Shown: in pieces, positions 46,390 through 55,416 of the stretch
How positions within the stretch are numbered: position 1 is the stretch's first letter
Layout of the letters: each line of letters begins with the position of its first letter
Source: Methylobacterium radiodurans
GTDB lineage: Bacteria; Pseudomonadota; Alphaproteobacteria; Rhizobiales; Beijerinckiaceae
Direction of reading: 5' to 3'
DNA length: 64,000 nucleotides
Assembly: GCF_003173735.1 (NCBI RefSeq)
Contig: NZ_CP029551.1
Location: 1,119,001-1,183,000, forward strand
Notes under the pieces: generated by a model
Database searches by the model: none
The model's input: the letters and a program-made list of their open reading frames with translations, nothing else
What the model was told of the DNA's origin: nothing
Program-made: the position numbers and the translations under genes

Positions 46390-47136
46390 ATGACCGAGAT
46401 CCGACGCCCGAGGGGCAGGCCTCGCAAGGTAAAGCCGGAGGATGCACAGCCGCTTCTCGTCCCGATCGGGCTGCACGAGAGGGCGAGCCAGCATCTGCGC
46501 GAGTTGATCCTGACGGGTGTTCTCGCCCCGGGCCAGGAACTCGTCGAGGCCGATCTGTCGGCGACACTCGGCGTTTCGCGCACGCCGGTTCGGGAAGCGC
46601 TGAAGCTGCTGGCCGTGGAGGGGCTGGTCGAGCTACGCCCCAATCGCTCGGCCCGCGTGCCGGACCTGCAGGCCGAGGCGATCACGCAGCTGTTCGAGGC
46701 GATCGCGGGCATCGAGCGGATTGCGGCCGAATTCGCCGCCGTCCGGATCACCGACGTGGAGTTGGCCCATCTCCGTGCCTTGCAGGACGAGATGGAAGGC
46801 TATTACCGCGCGACGGATCTCGCGCCCTACTTCGTGATCAACCAGCAGATCCACAGGCTGATCGTGAGCGCCAGCCGCAACAGGCCGTTGCAGGAAGCTC
46901 ACGAGAGTCTGTATGGGCGTGCCGAACTCGTGCGTCGCCGCGCCCTGCGGACGCCCGAGCGGTGGGACGAGTCCGTCGCGGAGCATCGCGCGATTTTCCA
47001 TGCCCTGGAGGCTCGGGATGCCCTGCGTGCCGGCGCCTTGCTCTGTGATCACGTGGGGCGGACAGGGACCGCCGTCCTCAACCACCTGTCGGCGGTCCAG
47101 CGATCCCCAGATAAGGCCTGCGTAAGCGTCCGCTGA
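46390..47136 (+). CDS. GntR-family regulator with FCD domain
   Basis: 248 residues. AT-hook-like start (RRPRGRPRK), winged helix (LRELILTGVLAPGQELVEAD, LSATLGVSRTPVREALKLLA, EGLVELRPNRSARV), then an FCD ligand domain with the metal-binding pattern (AHLRALQDEMEGYYRATD, NQQIHRLIVSAS, VAEHRAIFHALEARDA). FadR-type repressors of this kind release DNA on binding a carboxylate metabolite. Divergent from the transporter/hydantoinase cluster, which it most likely controls. Confidence 0.92.
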   Translation: MTEIRRPRGRPRKVKPEDAQPLLVPIGLHERASQHLRELILTGVLAPGQELVEADLSATLGVSRTPVREALKLLAVEGLVELRPNRSARVPDLQAEAITQLFEAIAGIERIAAEFAAVRITDVELAHLRALQDEMEGYYRATDLAPYFVINQQIHRLIVSASRNRPLQEAHESLYGRAELVRRRALRTPERWDESVAEHRAIFHALEARDALRAGALLCDHVGRTGTAVLNHLSAVQRSPDKACVSVR

Positions 47137-47348
47137 TCGGGCTTTGGGGCATCCGGAGTGAGGGGCCTCGCGCCAAGTGAGCTTCGTGTCGACCTCGTAT
47201 GTGCCTTCGCAGCATCACGATCGACCTGTGAAGCGTGATCCACGCTTACGTTGACCGGTCCGACACCGAGTGGGGCCGGTCGCTGACCTGACCGGCCGGC
47301 TTTGGACTGGGCTGATCGAGAGGATCGGTCAGGACTGGAGGAGGCGGG

Positions 47349-47476
47349 GATGAGGCGAGGTCAGAAGACGAGCGGGGAATAGGTCGTGCTCAAGCTGTGC
47401 CAGATCGAGGTGCAGACAGCCCAAGGCAAGGGCTTGGCCCCCGCCTGCAAGGAGGCGGAGATCTCCTAGCAGAGCT
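47349..47476 (+). pseudogene. IS3-family orfA fragment
   Basis: ATG 47349 gives RRGQKTSGE-stop-VVLKLCQIEVQTAQGKG then LAPACKEAEIS-stop-QS, the helix-turn-helix protein of an IS3-group element with two nonsense codons (TAG at 47379 and at about 47467). Homology breaks at about 47476. Confidence 0.7.
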
Positions 47477-47477
47477 C

Positions 47478-47622
47478 CTGCCCGACGCGACTTCATCAAC
47501 GGGTGGAGCAGTTGCGCGGCCGACGACACGCCAACGTCGCGGTTGTGGCGCTGGCCAACAAGATGGCCCGGATTGTCTGGGCGGTAATGACGCGCGACGA
47601 GCCCTACGCGCCAGCCCATTGA
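47478..47622 (+). pseudogene. IS110-family transposase C-terminal fragment
   Basis: The frame ending at TGA 47620-47622 reads VEQLRGRRHANVAVVALANK then MARIVWAVMTRDEPYAPAH, the conserved C-terminal end of IS110-type (Transposase_20) enzymes. Nothing of the catalytic domain remains. Joined directly to the IS3 fragment. Confidence 0.65.
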
Positions 47623-47861
47623 TATGGACTGAGGTACATACCGTTATCGATTGCTCAGGCTGCTGACGTTCCTGGCACAACGGTCGGACCGTGGTCGGCT
47701 CAGCCCGTGAAGCTCCCAGGACCTCGTGATCCGCACGTCTGATGGGGCGCTGATCCGCGGATATCCATGATGGCCAAAGGCTTTTCCCGAGGAGCGGATA
47801 CATGGCTACAATCGATTCAAGCGCCTGTGACAGCACAGCTTGACACCGGCGCCTCCATACA

Positions 47862-48370
47862 TTGAGCTTTGACTTCGTCCAGGCCCGGACCCACGATGGA
47901 CGCTCGCTTCGGGTCCTGACGCTGATCGACGAGCACAGCCGGGCCTGCCTCGCGCTGAAGGTGGCTCGGCGCCTCAACAGCCTGGGTGTGATCGAGGCGC
48001 TGGCGATCGCCATGAGTTTGCATGGCGTCCCGGAGCACATCCGTTGCGACAATGGCCCCGAGACGATCCCGAAGGCACTGCGCCAGTGGGTCGCCAAAGC
48101 TGGCTCGCATATCCAGTCCATCGCGCCTGGGTCGCCGTGGGAGAACGGTGACTCGCGAGAGCTTCAACGGCAAGCTGCGCGACGCATGCCCGAGACAGGA
48201 GATCTTCTACTCGCTCAAGGAAGCCCAGGCCGTCATCACTTTCTGGCAGAACACCGACAACCGCGTTCGGCCGCATGCGTCCCTGGGTGACCTCCTGCCT
48301 GCGCCTGTCAGCTTCTCCGATCTGCCGTTCCGGCTACCCATGGCAGCTGCCATGCAGAAGCCTCTCAGTC
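47862..48370 (+). pseudogene. IS3-family orfB (rve integrase) fragment, frameshifted
   Basis: From TTG 47862: SFDFVQARTHDGRSLRVLTL, IDEHSRACLALKVARRLNSL and RCDNGPETIPKALRQWVAKA, carrying the first two catalytic Asp. After GSPWENG an extra base near 48150 shifts the frame; the other frame resumes ESFNGKLRDACPRQEIFYSL and RVRPHASLGDLLPAPVSF. The N-terminal part of orfB is missing. Inactive. Confidence 0.8.
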
Positions 48371-48448
48371 CGCTGAGGCCAAGATACCGATCAGGTCAGC
48401 GCTGCCTTGGAGAACCTGTCGATAGCGCGTCCCTCCATGCGGCATCAG

Positions 48449-49558
48449 TCATACCATCCCCCGAGGGCGATCCGAGACCTGGACGGGCAGCCGGATCTCG
48501 GCGCACGTGCCTTCCCCCGGGCGGCTCCTAAGGTCGAAATGGCCCCCCGATCGCTCGGCGAAATCGCGGATCATCGGGAGACCGAGCCCGGTACCCTTCC
48601 CCTCGGCCTTCGTCGTGAAAAGCGGCTCCATGACGCGCGCGAGCGTCGCTTCATCCATTCCCTGCCCCTGGTCCGCGACCGTCAGGCAGACGCATCGGAC
48701 AGATCCGCACCCATCCTGCACCGGCACGGCCTCCTCGCAGGCCGAGATGACGACCGACCCACCGTCCGGCATCGCGTCCCGCGCGTTGATCACCAGGTTG
48801 AGTAGCGCCATTTCCAGGAGGGAAGGGTCGGCGAGCGCCTCCGCGATCGGAACTGGGCACCGGGTCTCGACGCGTGCCAAGGGACCGGCGGCCTGCCGGA
48901 GCATCGGAAGCAGGTCGGAGATAAGCGCCGACACATCGACCGGCTCCGGCGCCTGCTCCCGCCGTCGCGCGAAGGCTAGCATGCGCCGGGTCAGGGCGGC
49001 TCCCCGCTGCGCGACCTGCACCGCGGTATCCAGCAGGTCCGTGGCGTTCCCCTCGTCCTTCACGCTCGGACGCAGCCTTTGCAGGCTCGCCAGCAGGACG
49101 GCAAGCAGGTTGTTGAAGTCGTGGACCAAGCCGGCGGTCAGGTGGCCGACTGCCTCCATCCGATGAGCCTGCAGCAGCATCTCCCGCTGCCTGGTGATGT
49201 CGCGGGTGACCTTGACGAAGCCGACCAAGGCGTCTTCGCGGTCCCGCATCGGGCTGACGAGCGCGTGTACCCAGATCCGGCGGCCGCCTCCGCGAACGCG
49301 CCATCCTTCCCGCTCGCTGCGTCCCTCACGGGCCGCCTGTTCGAGAACCCTCACCGGCACCCCGGCCTCCCGCTCCGCCTCGGTGTAGAGGCGTGAGAAA
49401 TGGCTGCCGACGACCTCGTCGTCGGCGAGGCCGTCCAGACGCCGCGCCACGGCGTTCCAACTGATGATCCGCCCATTGGGATCGAGCATGTACACGGTTT
49501 GGTCGATGAGCGTGCCTGCGAAGTGGCGGTCGCGCGGGTCGGTCCGTGGCTGCGGCAT
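48449..49558 (-). CDS. PAS-containing histidine kinase
   Basis: 369 residues from ATG 49558. One PAS/PAC module (TVYMLDPNGRIISWNAVARR to GFVKVTRDITRQREMLLQAH), H-box AVGHLTAGLVHDFNNLLAVL, N-box NLVINARDAMPDGG, G-boxes ADQGQGMDEATLARVMEPLF and GKGTGLGLPMIRDFAERSGG. No membrane helix and no receiver. Soluble sensor, probably redox or energy related given the stress genes downstream. Cognate regulator not in view. Confidence 0.9.
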   Translation of the reverse strand: MPQPRTDPRDRHFAGTLIDQTVYMLDPNGRIISWNAVARRLDGLADDEVVGSHFSRLYTEAEREAGVPVRVLEQAAREGRSEREGWRVRGGGRRIWVHALVSPMRDREDALVGFVKVTRDITRQREMLLQAHRMEAVGHLTAGLVHDFNNLLAVLLASLQRLRPSVKDEGNATDLLDTAVQVAQRGAALTRRMLAFARRREQAPEPVDVSALISDLLPMLRQAAGPLARVETRCPVPIAEALADPSLLEMALLNLVINARDAMPDGGSVVISACEEAVPVQDGCGSVRCVCLTVADQGQGMDEATLARVMEPLFTTKAEGKGTGLGLPMIRDFAERSGGHFDLRSRPGEGTCAEIRLPVQVSDRPRGMV

Positions 49559-49683
49559 GTCTCTCGAATCCTTTCCGTGCCGGGCCCGGCAGGAGCTGTC
49601 CGGAAGGGTGCGGGTCGGGGGCCACGCCGGGATGGCGGATAAGGTCGCGGCGTCCCATCCGCTCGGGTCTGGCGGCGAGCGGC

Positions 49684-49881
49684 TTACCGGCGAATCAGCA
49701 GGAGTGCCGTCGTGGCGGCGACGGCGGCCATGAGACACGCCAGGGCCGGCGGGAGGAGACCCCATCGCTCCAACTCACGTGCCGAACCGAGGACGACCAA
49801 CATGAGCCCCAGCGCCGCGGCGCGGGCCGCGAGGATGCCCATCGGGCTTTTCCCGCCCGGGCTTGGCTGTCGGTCCCTCAT
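49684..49881 (-). CDS. small two-helix membrane protein
   Basis: 65 residues: basic N-terminus, helix one (AARAAALGLMLVVLGSA), helix two (LLPPALACLMAAVAATTALL) ending LIRR. Its ATG overlaps the stop of the HPF-like gene by four bases, so the two are coupled. Unknown function. Confidence 0.6.
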   Translation of the reverse strand: MRDRQPSPGGKSPMGILAARAAALGLMLVVLGSARELERWGLLPPALACLMAAVAATTALLLIRR

Positions 49882-50528
49882 GGTAGGTCCCCCGGCGTTC
49901 CCACCAGCGCCTCAGGCGCGGGCTTGATGTCCAGCTCCGCGCGGGCGGGACAGGCTTGCCCGATCTTGCGCGGCCCGGTCGCCGACGACCCGCCATCGCC
50001 GGACGCGGCGCCGGCCCGGTCCCGACCGTCGGTTCCGCGAAACGGTTGGTCCGGCCACGCATCGGCCTCCCGCCCGCCGTCCGGACCCGAGCCGCGAAAG
50101 CCCCCCAGGGCGAGGGCGTCGGCAAGGAGAATGGTTTCCCCTCTGCGCCCTCGGGGCGCACGTGACCGGCGCCGTGCCGGAGAGCTTCCCGTCATCCGGC
50201 CGGATCTGGGAAGCTTGTCGTCTCGAAGGGACCGTTTCAACCGCCGCAGTTGCTTCGCCGCCTTACGCATGGCCGTGTCGAGGACGGCGTGGCAGCAGAA
50301 GCCCAGGGCCTCTCCCGTGACGATCCTCAACGCGCCCATGTCGATGTTGACCGTGCAGCGGTAGCCCCGACCGTCGCGGCTGAAGTAGACCGTCGCCGCG
50401 TTCAGGCGGCCGAAATATTTCGCGGCGGTCCGCTCGACGCCGGCACACGCGCGCTCTCGCAAGGCGGCGCCCAGCACGATGCTGGCGCTTCGTACGACGA
50501 CGGGTGCAACGATGCGTCGAGTGTTCAT
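49878..50528 (-). CDS. HPF/RaiA-like ribosome hibernation factor
   Basis: 216 residues. The first 110 form the S30AE fold (VERTAAKYFGRLNAATVYFS, RDGRGYRCTVNIDMGALRIV, LDTAMRKAAKQLRRLKRSLR), which binds the 30S decoding centre and silences ribosomes in stationary phase. The C-terminal half is low-complexity, Arg/Gly/Ala-rich and unlike the dimerisation domain of long HPF; it may be a disordered tail or a frame change after the real domain. Lies with universal stress and small membrane genes. Confidence 0.75.
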   Translation of the reverse strand: MNTRRIVAPVVVRSASIVLGAALRERACAGVERTAAKYFGRLNAATVYFSRDGRGYRCTVNIDMGALRIVTGEALGFCCHAVLDTAMRKAAKQLRRLKRSLRDDKLPRSGRMTGSSPARRRSRAPRGRRGETILLADALALGGFRGSGPDGGREADAWPDQPFRGTDGRDRAGAASGDGGSSATGPRKIGQACPARAELDIKPAPEALVGTPGDLP

Positions 50529-50588
50529 GCCGGCCTCCGCCTTGCTCGCTTGCAGGACTTGTGATGGGGCTGCGCCTCACGGCACGGC

Positions 50589-51515
50589 CTAGGTGACCGC
50601 GATCCCGGGTGCGGGTTTGGCGTCAGGCCGTCGCGAAGCCCCGGGCCGCAGCCAGGCCGGCCGTGTGGGCGTGCGCGGGGGCGGCACCACCAGTAGGTCC
50701 GGCCCGGAGGTCAACAGCAGATCCTCGGCCACGCTGCCAAAAAGCGCGAGGGCAAGGCCCGTGCGCCCTTGCGTGCCGACGGCAACGAGGTCGGCCCGGT
50801 GCTCCATCGCAACACGAGGGATCACGTCCCGGGGCCGGCCCTCCTCGACTCGCCGTCGCCAGCCCCGCCTTCCGAGGCCTTCCCGCGTCAGGATGTCGTC
50901 GAGTTCTCCGGCGAAACCCGCGCGCCAGCTCTCGACGTAGCCATCGAGGTGTTCCTGAGAAACACCTGTCGCCCATAACTTCGTCGTGGCCGGGGCCCGG
51001 AACGCGTGCAGCACGGTCACCTCGGCGTCGTCGGCCAGTCCGAGCGACCCCACGCCTCGCAGGACCCGGGTAGAGGTATCCGAGAGATCGACGGGTGCCA
51101 GGATCTTGCCGTAGGGTCCTTCGACCGGCTGCCGGACCACGAGAACGGGGCACGGGCTCCTGCGGAAAAGGGCCCTGACGGTGTCACCGGAAGTCCGCTC
51201 GGGAGAGACGGACGGGGACCCGACGACGATGAGGTCGACCTCCCAGGCGATCGCCGCGGCGAGGACAGCACCGGCGGGCTCGCCGCCGATCACGATGGGC
51301 TCGCACCACGCCCTGAACAGCTCTGGCACGACCGCGGCCTGTTCGACGATCATGCGCTGGGCCTCGCGCAGGTCCTGCGCGACCTGCCGCGTCCCGAAAC
51401 TCTCGACGACATGCATCGGCATGAGCTTCCCGCGATGCGGGCCGGCCAGCAGGCCGGCGCGGCGCAGCGCTCGGTGGGATCGGACCGAAAAATCCGTGGC
51501 GACGAGGATACGCAT
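50589..51515 (-). CDS. tandem-domain universal stress protein
   Basis: 308 residues, two UspA domains (1-130 and 135-285). Domain starts MRILVATDFSVRSHRALRRA and KILAPVDLSDTSTRVLRGVG; the ATP-binding pattern in the second is GTQGRTGLALALFGSVAEDL. The first has GSPSVSPERTSGDTVRALFR with the glycine pattern altered. Cytoplasmic protein for survival under starvation or redox stress. Pro/Arg-rich C-terminal tail. Confidence 0.9.
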   Translation of the reverse strand: MRILVATDFSVRSHRALRRAGLLAGPHRGKLMPMHVVESFGTRQVAQDLREAQRMIVEQAAVVPELFRAWCEPIVIGGEPAGAVLAAAIAWEVDLIVVGSPSVSPERTSGDTVRALFRRSPCPVLVVRQPVEGPYGKILAPVDLSDTSTRVLRGVGSLGLADDAEVTVLHAFRAPATTKLWATGVSQEHLDGYVESWRAGFAGELDDILTREGLGRRGWRRRVEEGRPRDVIPRVAMEHRADLVAVGTQGRTGLALALFGSVAEDLLLTSGPDLLVVPPPRTPTRPAWLRPGASRRPDAKPAPGIAVT

Positions 51516-51554
51516 TGAACCTTCCCTCTCGGCGAGACGGGGGCCGGGCTAGCC

Positions 51555-51758
51555 TCAGCCCAGGATGTCGATGACGATGCGACGGAGCTCGGCTCGGCTG
51601 AGGGCCGGCGACCTTGGCTTCCGTTCCGCCGCAGGCGGTCGCACGCCGTCGTGAGCGGGTTCGGGAGGACGCGGCGGACCTACGGCGCCGGTCGGCTCTC
51701 GGCGTCGGGAGAGAGCGAGGCCTAAATCTTCGGGATCGCGGGCGGCGGGACGTGTCAT
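51555..51758 (-). CDS. small hypothetical protein
   Basis: 67 residues, mostly Pro/Arg/Glu, with a short hydrophobic C-terminal helix (SRAELRRIVIDILG). Placed 40 bases upstream of the universal stress gene on the same strand. Low-complexity content makes it uncertain. Confidence 0.4.
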   Translation of the reverse strand: MTRPAARDPEDLGLALSRRREPTGAVGPPRPPEPAHDGVRPPAAERKPRSPALSRAELRRIVIDILG

Positions 51759-52437
51759 CGGTCTGTCTCCGGATGCGGTCAGGCTCGTTCACACGCCACT
51801 GGCCGGCCCGCCCGCGTGGGAGCGGACGAATCTGTGCCGTCACCGCGCGAACGGGCGCTGCTGGGAGATGTCTGAAGAGAGGAAGTCGGGTCGGCTCCCC
51901 GGGGCGGCCGACGCATGGCGTCGGCGGCTCGGGGGCTAGCGGCCTGCGACGAGGCGGCCTGCGCGCTTGTTGAGGTGGCGACCCGAAATAGACATGGCGC
52001 CTGCGACCATATCCCATTGCGGAGATACTGCAAGCCTCAAGGCTTGGTCGGCATCGGGGGTGGAAGGAATCGAAGGGAAACGGGTGGCATTCCTTTGCCG
52101 CCGTCGTCGTTTTAAAATAACCGAAGGTGAGACTAGCTCGAGGCTGTCAAACTATTCTGAGGGCGATTCAGGTCCCGCGCGGCGTCATCGCGAGCGGCGT
52201 CGTCTGGGAACGATCCAGCTCCCCTCGCTCCGCATGAGCGAGACGAGGACTGCAAGCGCCGTCACCAGTATCGTGACCTCCGAGGCTTGTCCCTGGGCCT
52301 TCGCCGAGCCGATGGTTGATGCGGGGTTGACGCGCCCGCCGGGATCCACCCTTTCTGGGAGGCGGTATCGGCGGGGAACGCCGCACCGCGACCGTTTGAG
52401 GACGATCTTTCGGGAGGCATTCGGAACCGTCTTGACG
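51759..52437. other. intergenic region before the ECF sigma gene
   Basis: About 680 bases between the minus-strand stress genes and the plus-strand sigma factor. It should hold both promoters; GGAAC boxes occur near 52207 and 52423, but no full ECF-type promoter could be fixed. No RNA gene recognised. Confidence 0.4.
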
Positions 52438-52926
52438 ATGCGGTCGACCGGCCAGCACCTGGTGGAGCTCTGGCCCCGCCTCTTCGGCTACGCCCTCAGC
52501 CTGACCCGGGAGGCGGAGACGGCGCGCGACTTGATGCAGCGGAGCGCACTCAGGGCTCTCGCCGCTCCGGCGGGGCCGCGGGAGGAGCGGGCGGCCCGCG
52601 CCTACCTGTTCCGGATCGTGCGCCACGCCTTCGTGGACGGGCTCCGCCGTGCGTCCGTGCGCCGGGAGGCCGCGGCCGAGGACTTGCCCGACGAGGGCTA
52701 CGACGACCGCCTGATCGATGCCATCGCGGTCCGGCAGGCCTTCGAGCGCCTCGACGGGCCCTGCCGCCGCGTCGTGGCTTGCGTGGACGTCGAGGGCCTG
52801 AGCTACCGGGAGACCGCCGAGCGTCTCGGCATCCCCGTCGGGACGGTGATGAGCCGCCTGCACCGGGCGCGCCGCGCCATGCTGCGCAGCATCGCCGCGG
52901 ACGGGAGCGACGGGCCGGGCGCATGA
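52438..52926 (+). CDS. ECF-family RNA polymerase sigma factor
   Basis: 162 residues from ATG 52438. Region 2 (LWPRLFGYALSLTREAETAR, DLMQRSALRAL, AYLFRIVRHAFVDGLRR) and region 4 (FERLDGPCRRVVACVDVEGL, SYRETAERLGIPVGTVMSRL, HRARRAML) are both complete. Its stop overlaps the start of the anti-sigma gene (ATGA). Likely directs the neighbouring sulfite dehydrogenase operon and itself. Confidence 0.92.
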   Translation: MRSTGQHLVELWPRLFGYALSLTREAETARDLMQRSALRALAAPAGPREERAARAYLFRIVRHAFVDGLRRASVRREAAAEDLPDEGYDDRLIDAIAVRQAFERLDGPCRRVVACVDVEGLSYRETAERLGIPVGTVMSRLHRARRAMLRSIAADGSDGPGA

Positions 52927-53624
52927 CTATCGGCTGGGAGACGCTCAACGCCTACGTCGACGGCGAGCTCGATGCGGAGACCCGCATGGCTGTGGCCGAG
53001 GCGCTCCGGCGCGACCCGGCCCTCGCGGCCCGGGCCGCGACCCTGTCACGCCTGAAGGGTGCGGTCGGAGCTTCCGTCGCGGCCCGGCGCGCCGCGCCGT
53101 GGAAGGGCCGGTTTGCCTGGGCGGTTGCCGCCGTCGCGCTGGTCATCGGAGCCGGCACGCTCGTTTTTCTTGTCGGGCGTCCATCACAGGATCCTGCTGT
53201 CGCGGCCTACATGGAATGGGTAGGCTCGTCCGCGATCCCGGGCGCGAGTCGCGGCCCGGACACTCCCCTGCGGAACGGGGCGCCCGACCTGGACGCGCTC
53301 GGCTTCCAGCTGGCGTACCTCTCGCCGCCCGGAACCGGGACGGGGCGGCTCGCCGGCTATTTGGGACGGCACGGCTGCCGCCTCGCGCTATGGGACGGTC
53401 CGCCCCTCCCGGGGAGCGGGACGGCGCTTGCCGACGGCAGGCTCCGCGTCGCCCGCTGGGAGCTGGACGGCCAACGCTACGTCCTCTTGTCCGAAAACAT
53501 GCCGGCCGGGCGCTTCGCCCTGCTCGCGGCGGCTGCCGAGCGGCTGATCCGGCCAGGGGAGCCCGAGCGCCGCATCGCCTCGGTTCGGGCGGCACGGCTC
53601 GCGGAGCGCCCTTGCACCGGGTGA
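52923..53624 (+). CDS. membrane anti-sigma factor
   Basis: 233 residues. N-terminal zinc-less anti-sigma domain (TLNAYVDGELDAETRMAVAE, LRRDPALAARAATLSRLKGA), one membrane helix (RFAWAVAAVALVIGAGTLVF), then a periplasmic domain (LDALGFQLAYLSPPGTGTGR, YLGRHGCRLALWDG). Such proteins hold the ECF factor at the membrane until an envelope signal. Overlaps the sigma gene by four bases, so the pair is coupled. Confidence 0.88.
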   Translation: MTIGWETLNAYVDGELDAETRMAVAEALRRDPALAARAATLSRLKGAVGASVAARRAAPWKGRFAWAVAAVALVIGAGTLVFLVGRPSQDPAVAAYMEWVGSSAIPGASRGPDTPLRNGAPDLDALGFQLAYLSPPGTGTGRLAGYLGRHGCRLALWDGPPLPGSGTALADGRLRVARWELDGQRYVLLSENMPAGRFALLAAAAERLIRPGEPERRIASVRAARLAERPCTG

Positions 53625-53866
53625 GGCTTCCGCTCGCTCGTCGTCGCTCGCCGCCAGGATCGCCTGGTGCTGGCGAACCTTCCTTCGGCTGGTTTTCCTC
53701 AAGGGGGTGTGGGCATCGGCCATCGCATGGCCTGCCCGCGACGGGGCATGCCGCGAAATCTTTTTTGGCTCACGAATAAAGCGATCCTCTCGCGCGTCTC
53801 CTCCTCCTCCTCACAACCCGGTGCCGGGAGCCCCGTCTCCTGGCGGGGTCGAGAAAGGGAGGTCGG

Positions 53867-55081
53867 ATGATGCTGGACAGACGTGAGTTGATGAGACGCA
53901 CCGGGATGGCCGCGCTGGTTAGCGCCGGCGGTTCCAGTCTGGGGCCGATGCGCGCCCTGGCAGGAGAGGCGGTCACGCTCCCCTTCGGCAACGGCGAGCG
54001 CCCACTGGTGGCCTATCCTGGCAAGCGGCCGCTCCTGCAGATGACCGCGCGCCCGCCGCAGTTGGAAACACCGTTCGCCATCTTCGACGACGGGCCGATC
54101 ACGCCCAACGACGCCTTCTTCGTGCGCTACCACCTCGCGGACATCCCGACCGAGATCGATCCCGCAACCTACCGCCTCGCGATCAAGGGCCATGTCGAGA
54201 CGGAGGTCTCGCTGTCGCTGGGCGACCTCAAGGCGATGCCCACTACGGAGACCGTTGCCGTCAACCAGTGCTCGGGTAACTCGCGCGGCTTCTTCGAGCC
54301 GCGCATGGCCGGCGGCCAGCTTGCCAACGGCGCCATGGGCTGTGCCCGCTGGACCGGCGTGCCGCTGAAGGCGGTGCTCGACAAGGCGGGCGTGAGGGCG
54401 GGAGCCGTCGAGGTTGCCTTCGAGGGCCTCGACGGGCCGGTCCTGCCCGAGACGCCGGATTTCGCCAAGTCGCTCAAGCTCGACCACGCCCGCGACGGCA
54501 CGGTGATGCTCGCCTGGGCTATGAACGGCGAAGACCTGCCCTGGCTCAACGGCTTTCCCCTACGGCTCGTGGTGCCGGGCTTCTACGGCACCTACTGGGT
54601 CAAGCACCTGTCGAGCCTCACTGTGCTCGACAAGCCCTTCGAGGGCTTCTGGATGAAGACGGCCTACCGCATCCCGGACAACGAATGCGGCTGCACCGAG
54701 CCCGGCCAGCCGGCGATGGCGACGGTGCCGATCAACCGCTTCACCGTGCGCTCCTTCCTGACGAACCTCGCGGACGGCGCCGTCGTGAAGGCCGGCCGGA
54801 CCGACCTGCGCGGCATCGCGTTCGACGGAGGCTCGGGGATCCGCTCCGTCGTCGTGTCCACGGACGACGGCAAGACCTGGATGGAGGCCAAGCTAGGGCA
54901 GGACCTCGGGCGCTTCGCCTTCCGTCCTTGGACGCTCGGCCTCGACCTACCGCCAGGCAGCCACGCGATCCGGGTGCGGGCGACCGCCAATGACGGGGCG
55001 AGCCAGCCGATGGAGCCGCGCTGGAACCCGGCCGGGTACCTGCGCAACGTGGTCGAGACGACGCGGGTGCGCGCTTCATGA
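53867..55081 (+). CDS. sorA: SorA-type sulfite dehydrogenase, molybdopterin subunit
   Basis: 404 residues. Twin-arginine type leader (DRRELMRRTGMAALVSAGGS). Molybdopterin domain with the metal-binding Cys near residue 134 (VNQCSGNSRGFFEP), substrate-site segments GCARWTGVPLKAVLD and MNGEDLPWLNGFPLRLVVPG, YGTYWVKHLSSLTV, then the Ig-like dimerisation domain (IRSVVVSTDDGKTWMEA). Oxidises sulfite to sulfate in the periplasm and passes electrons to the cytochrome encoded next. Overlaps or abuts the cytochrome gene. Confidence 0.92.
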   Translation: MMLDRRELMRRTGMAALVSAGGSSLGPMRALAGEAVTLPFGNGERPLVAYPGKRPLLQMTARPPQLETPFAIFDDGPITPNDAFFVRYHLADIPTEIDPATYRLAIKGHVETEVSLSLGDLKAMPTTETVAVNQCSGNSRGFFEPRMAGGQLANGAMGCARWTGVPLKAVLDKAGVRAGAVEVAFEGLDGPVLPETPDFAKSLKLDHARDGTVMLAWAMNGEDLPWLNGFPLRLVVPGFYGTYWVKHLSSLTVLDKPFEGFWMKTAYRIPDNECGCTEPGQPAMATVPINRFTVRSFLTNLADGAVVKAGRTDLRGIAFDGGSGIRSVVVSTDDGKTWMEAKLGQDLGRFAFRPWTLGLDLPPGSHAIRVRATANDGASQPMEPRWNPAGYLRNVVETTRVRAS

Positions 55082-55092
55082 GGGAGAATGTG

Positions 55093-55416
55093 ATGACGAA
55101 GCGCCTTTCCACGACCCTCGCGGCGGCTTTGCTGCTCGTCGCGGGCAACGCCCAAGCGGCTCCCAGGACCTACGATCTGCCCGAGCCAACCGTCGAATTG
55201 CGCGCCCCGAAGGCGGGCATGCACGCGGAGGGCTTCGAGGCGGCACAGGCGAACTGCATGGTCTGCCACTCCGTCGACTACATCGCGATGCAGCCGCCAC
55301 GGAAGGGTCAGGCCTTCTGGACGGCCGAGGTGACCAAGATGATCAAGGTATACCGCGCGCCGATCGACGAGGCGCAGGCCAAAGCGATCGCCGCCTACTT
55401 GACGGATACGTACTGA
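55093..55416 (+). CDS. sorB: SorB-type cytochrome c subunit
   Basis: 107 residues from ATG 55093, which has AGGGAG at good spacing; a start at 55078 overlapping the sorA stop is also possible. Signal peptide (TTLAAALLLVAGNAQA), one haem site CMVCH, and a distal Met candidate in VTKMIKVYRAPIDEAQ. Small c-type cytochrome that takes electrons from SorA. Ends YLTDTY. Confidence 0.9.
   Translation: MTKRLSTTLAAALLLVAGNAQAAPRTYDLPEPTVELRAPKAGMHAEGFEAAQANCMVCHSVDYIAMQPPRKGQAFWTAEVTKMIKVYRAPIDEAQAKAIAAYLTDTY

Noticed and set aside
49559..49765. Longer N-terminus for the PAS kinase
   Set aside because: The extra 69 codons are Pro/Arg/Ser filler without a ribosome site; the PAS module begins right after ATG 49558.
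51967..52437. N-terminal extension of the ECF sigma factor
   Set aside because: Upstream codons show no sigma similarity; region 2 starts at ATG 52438.
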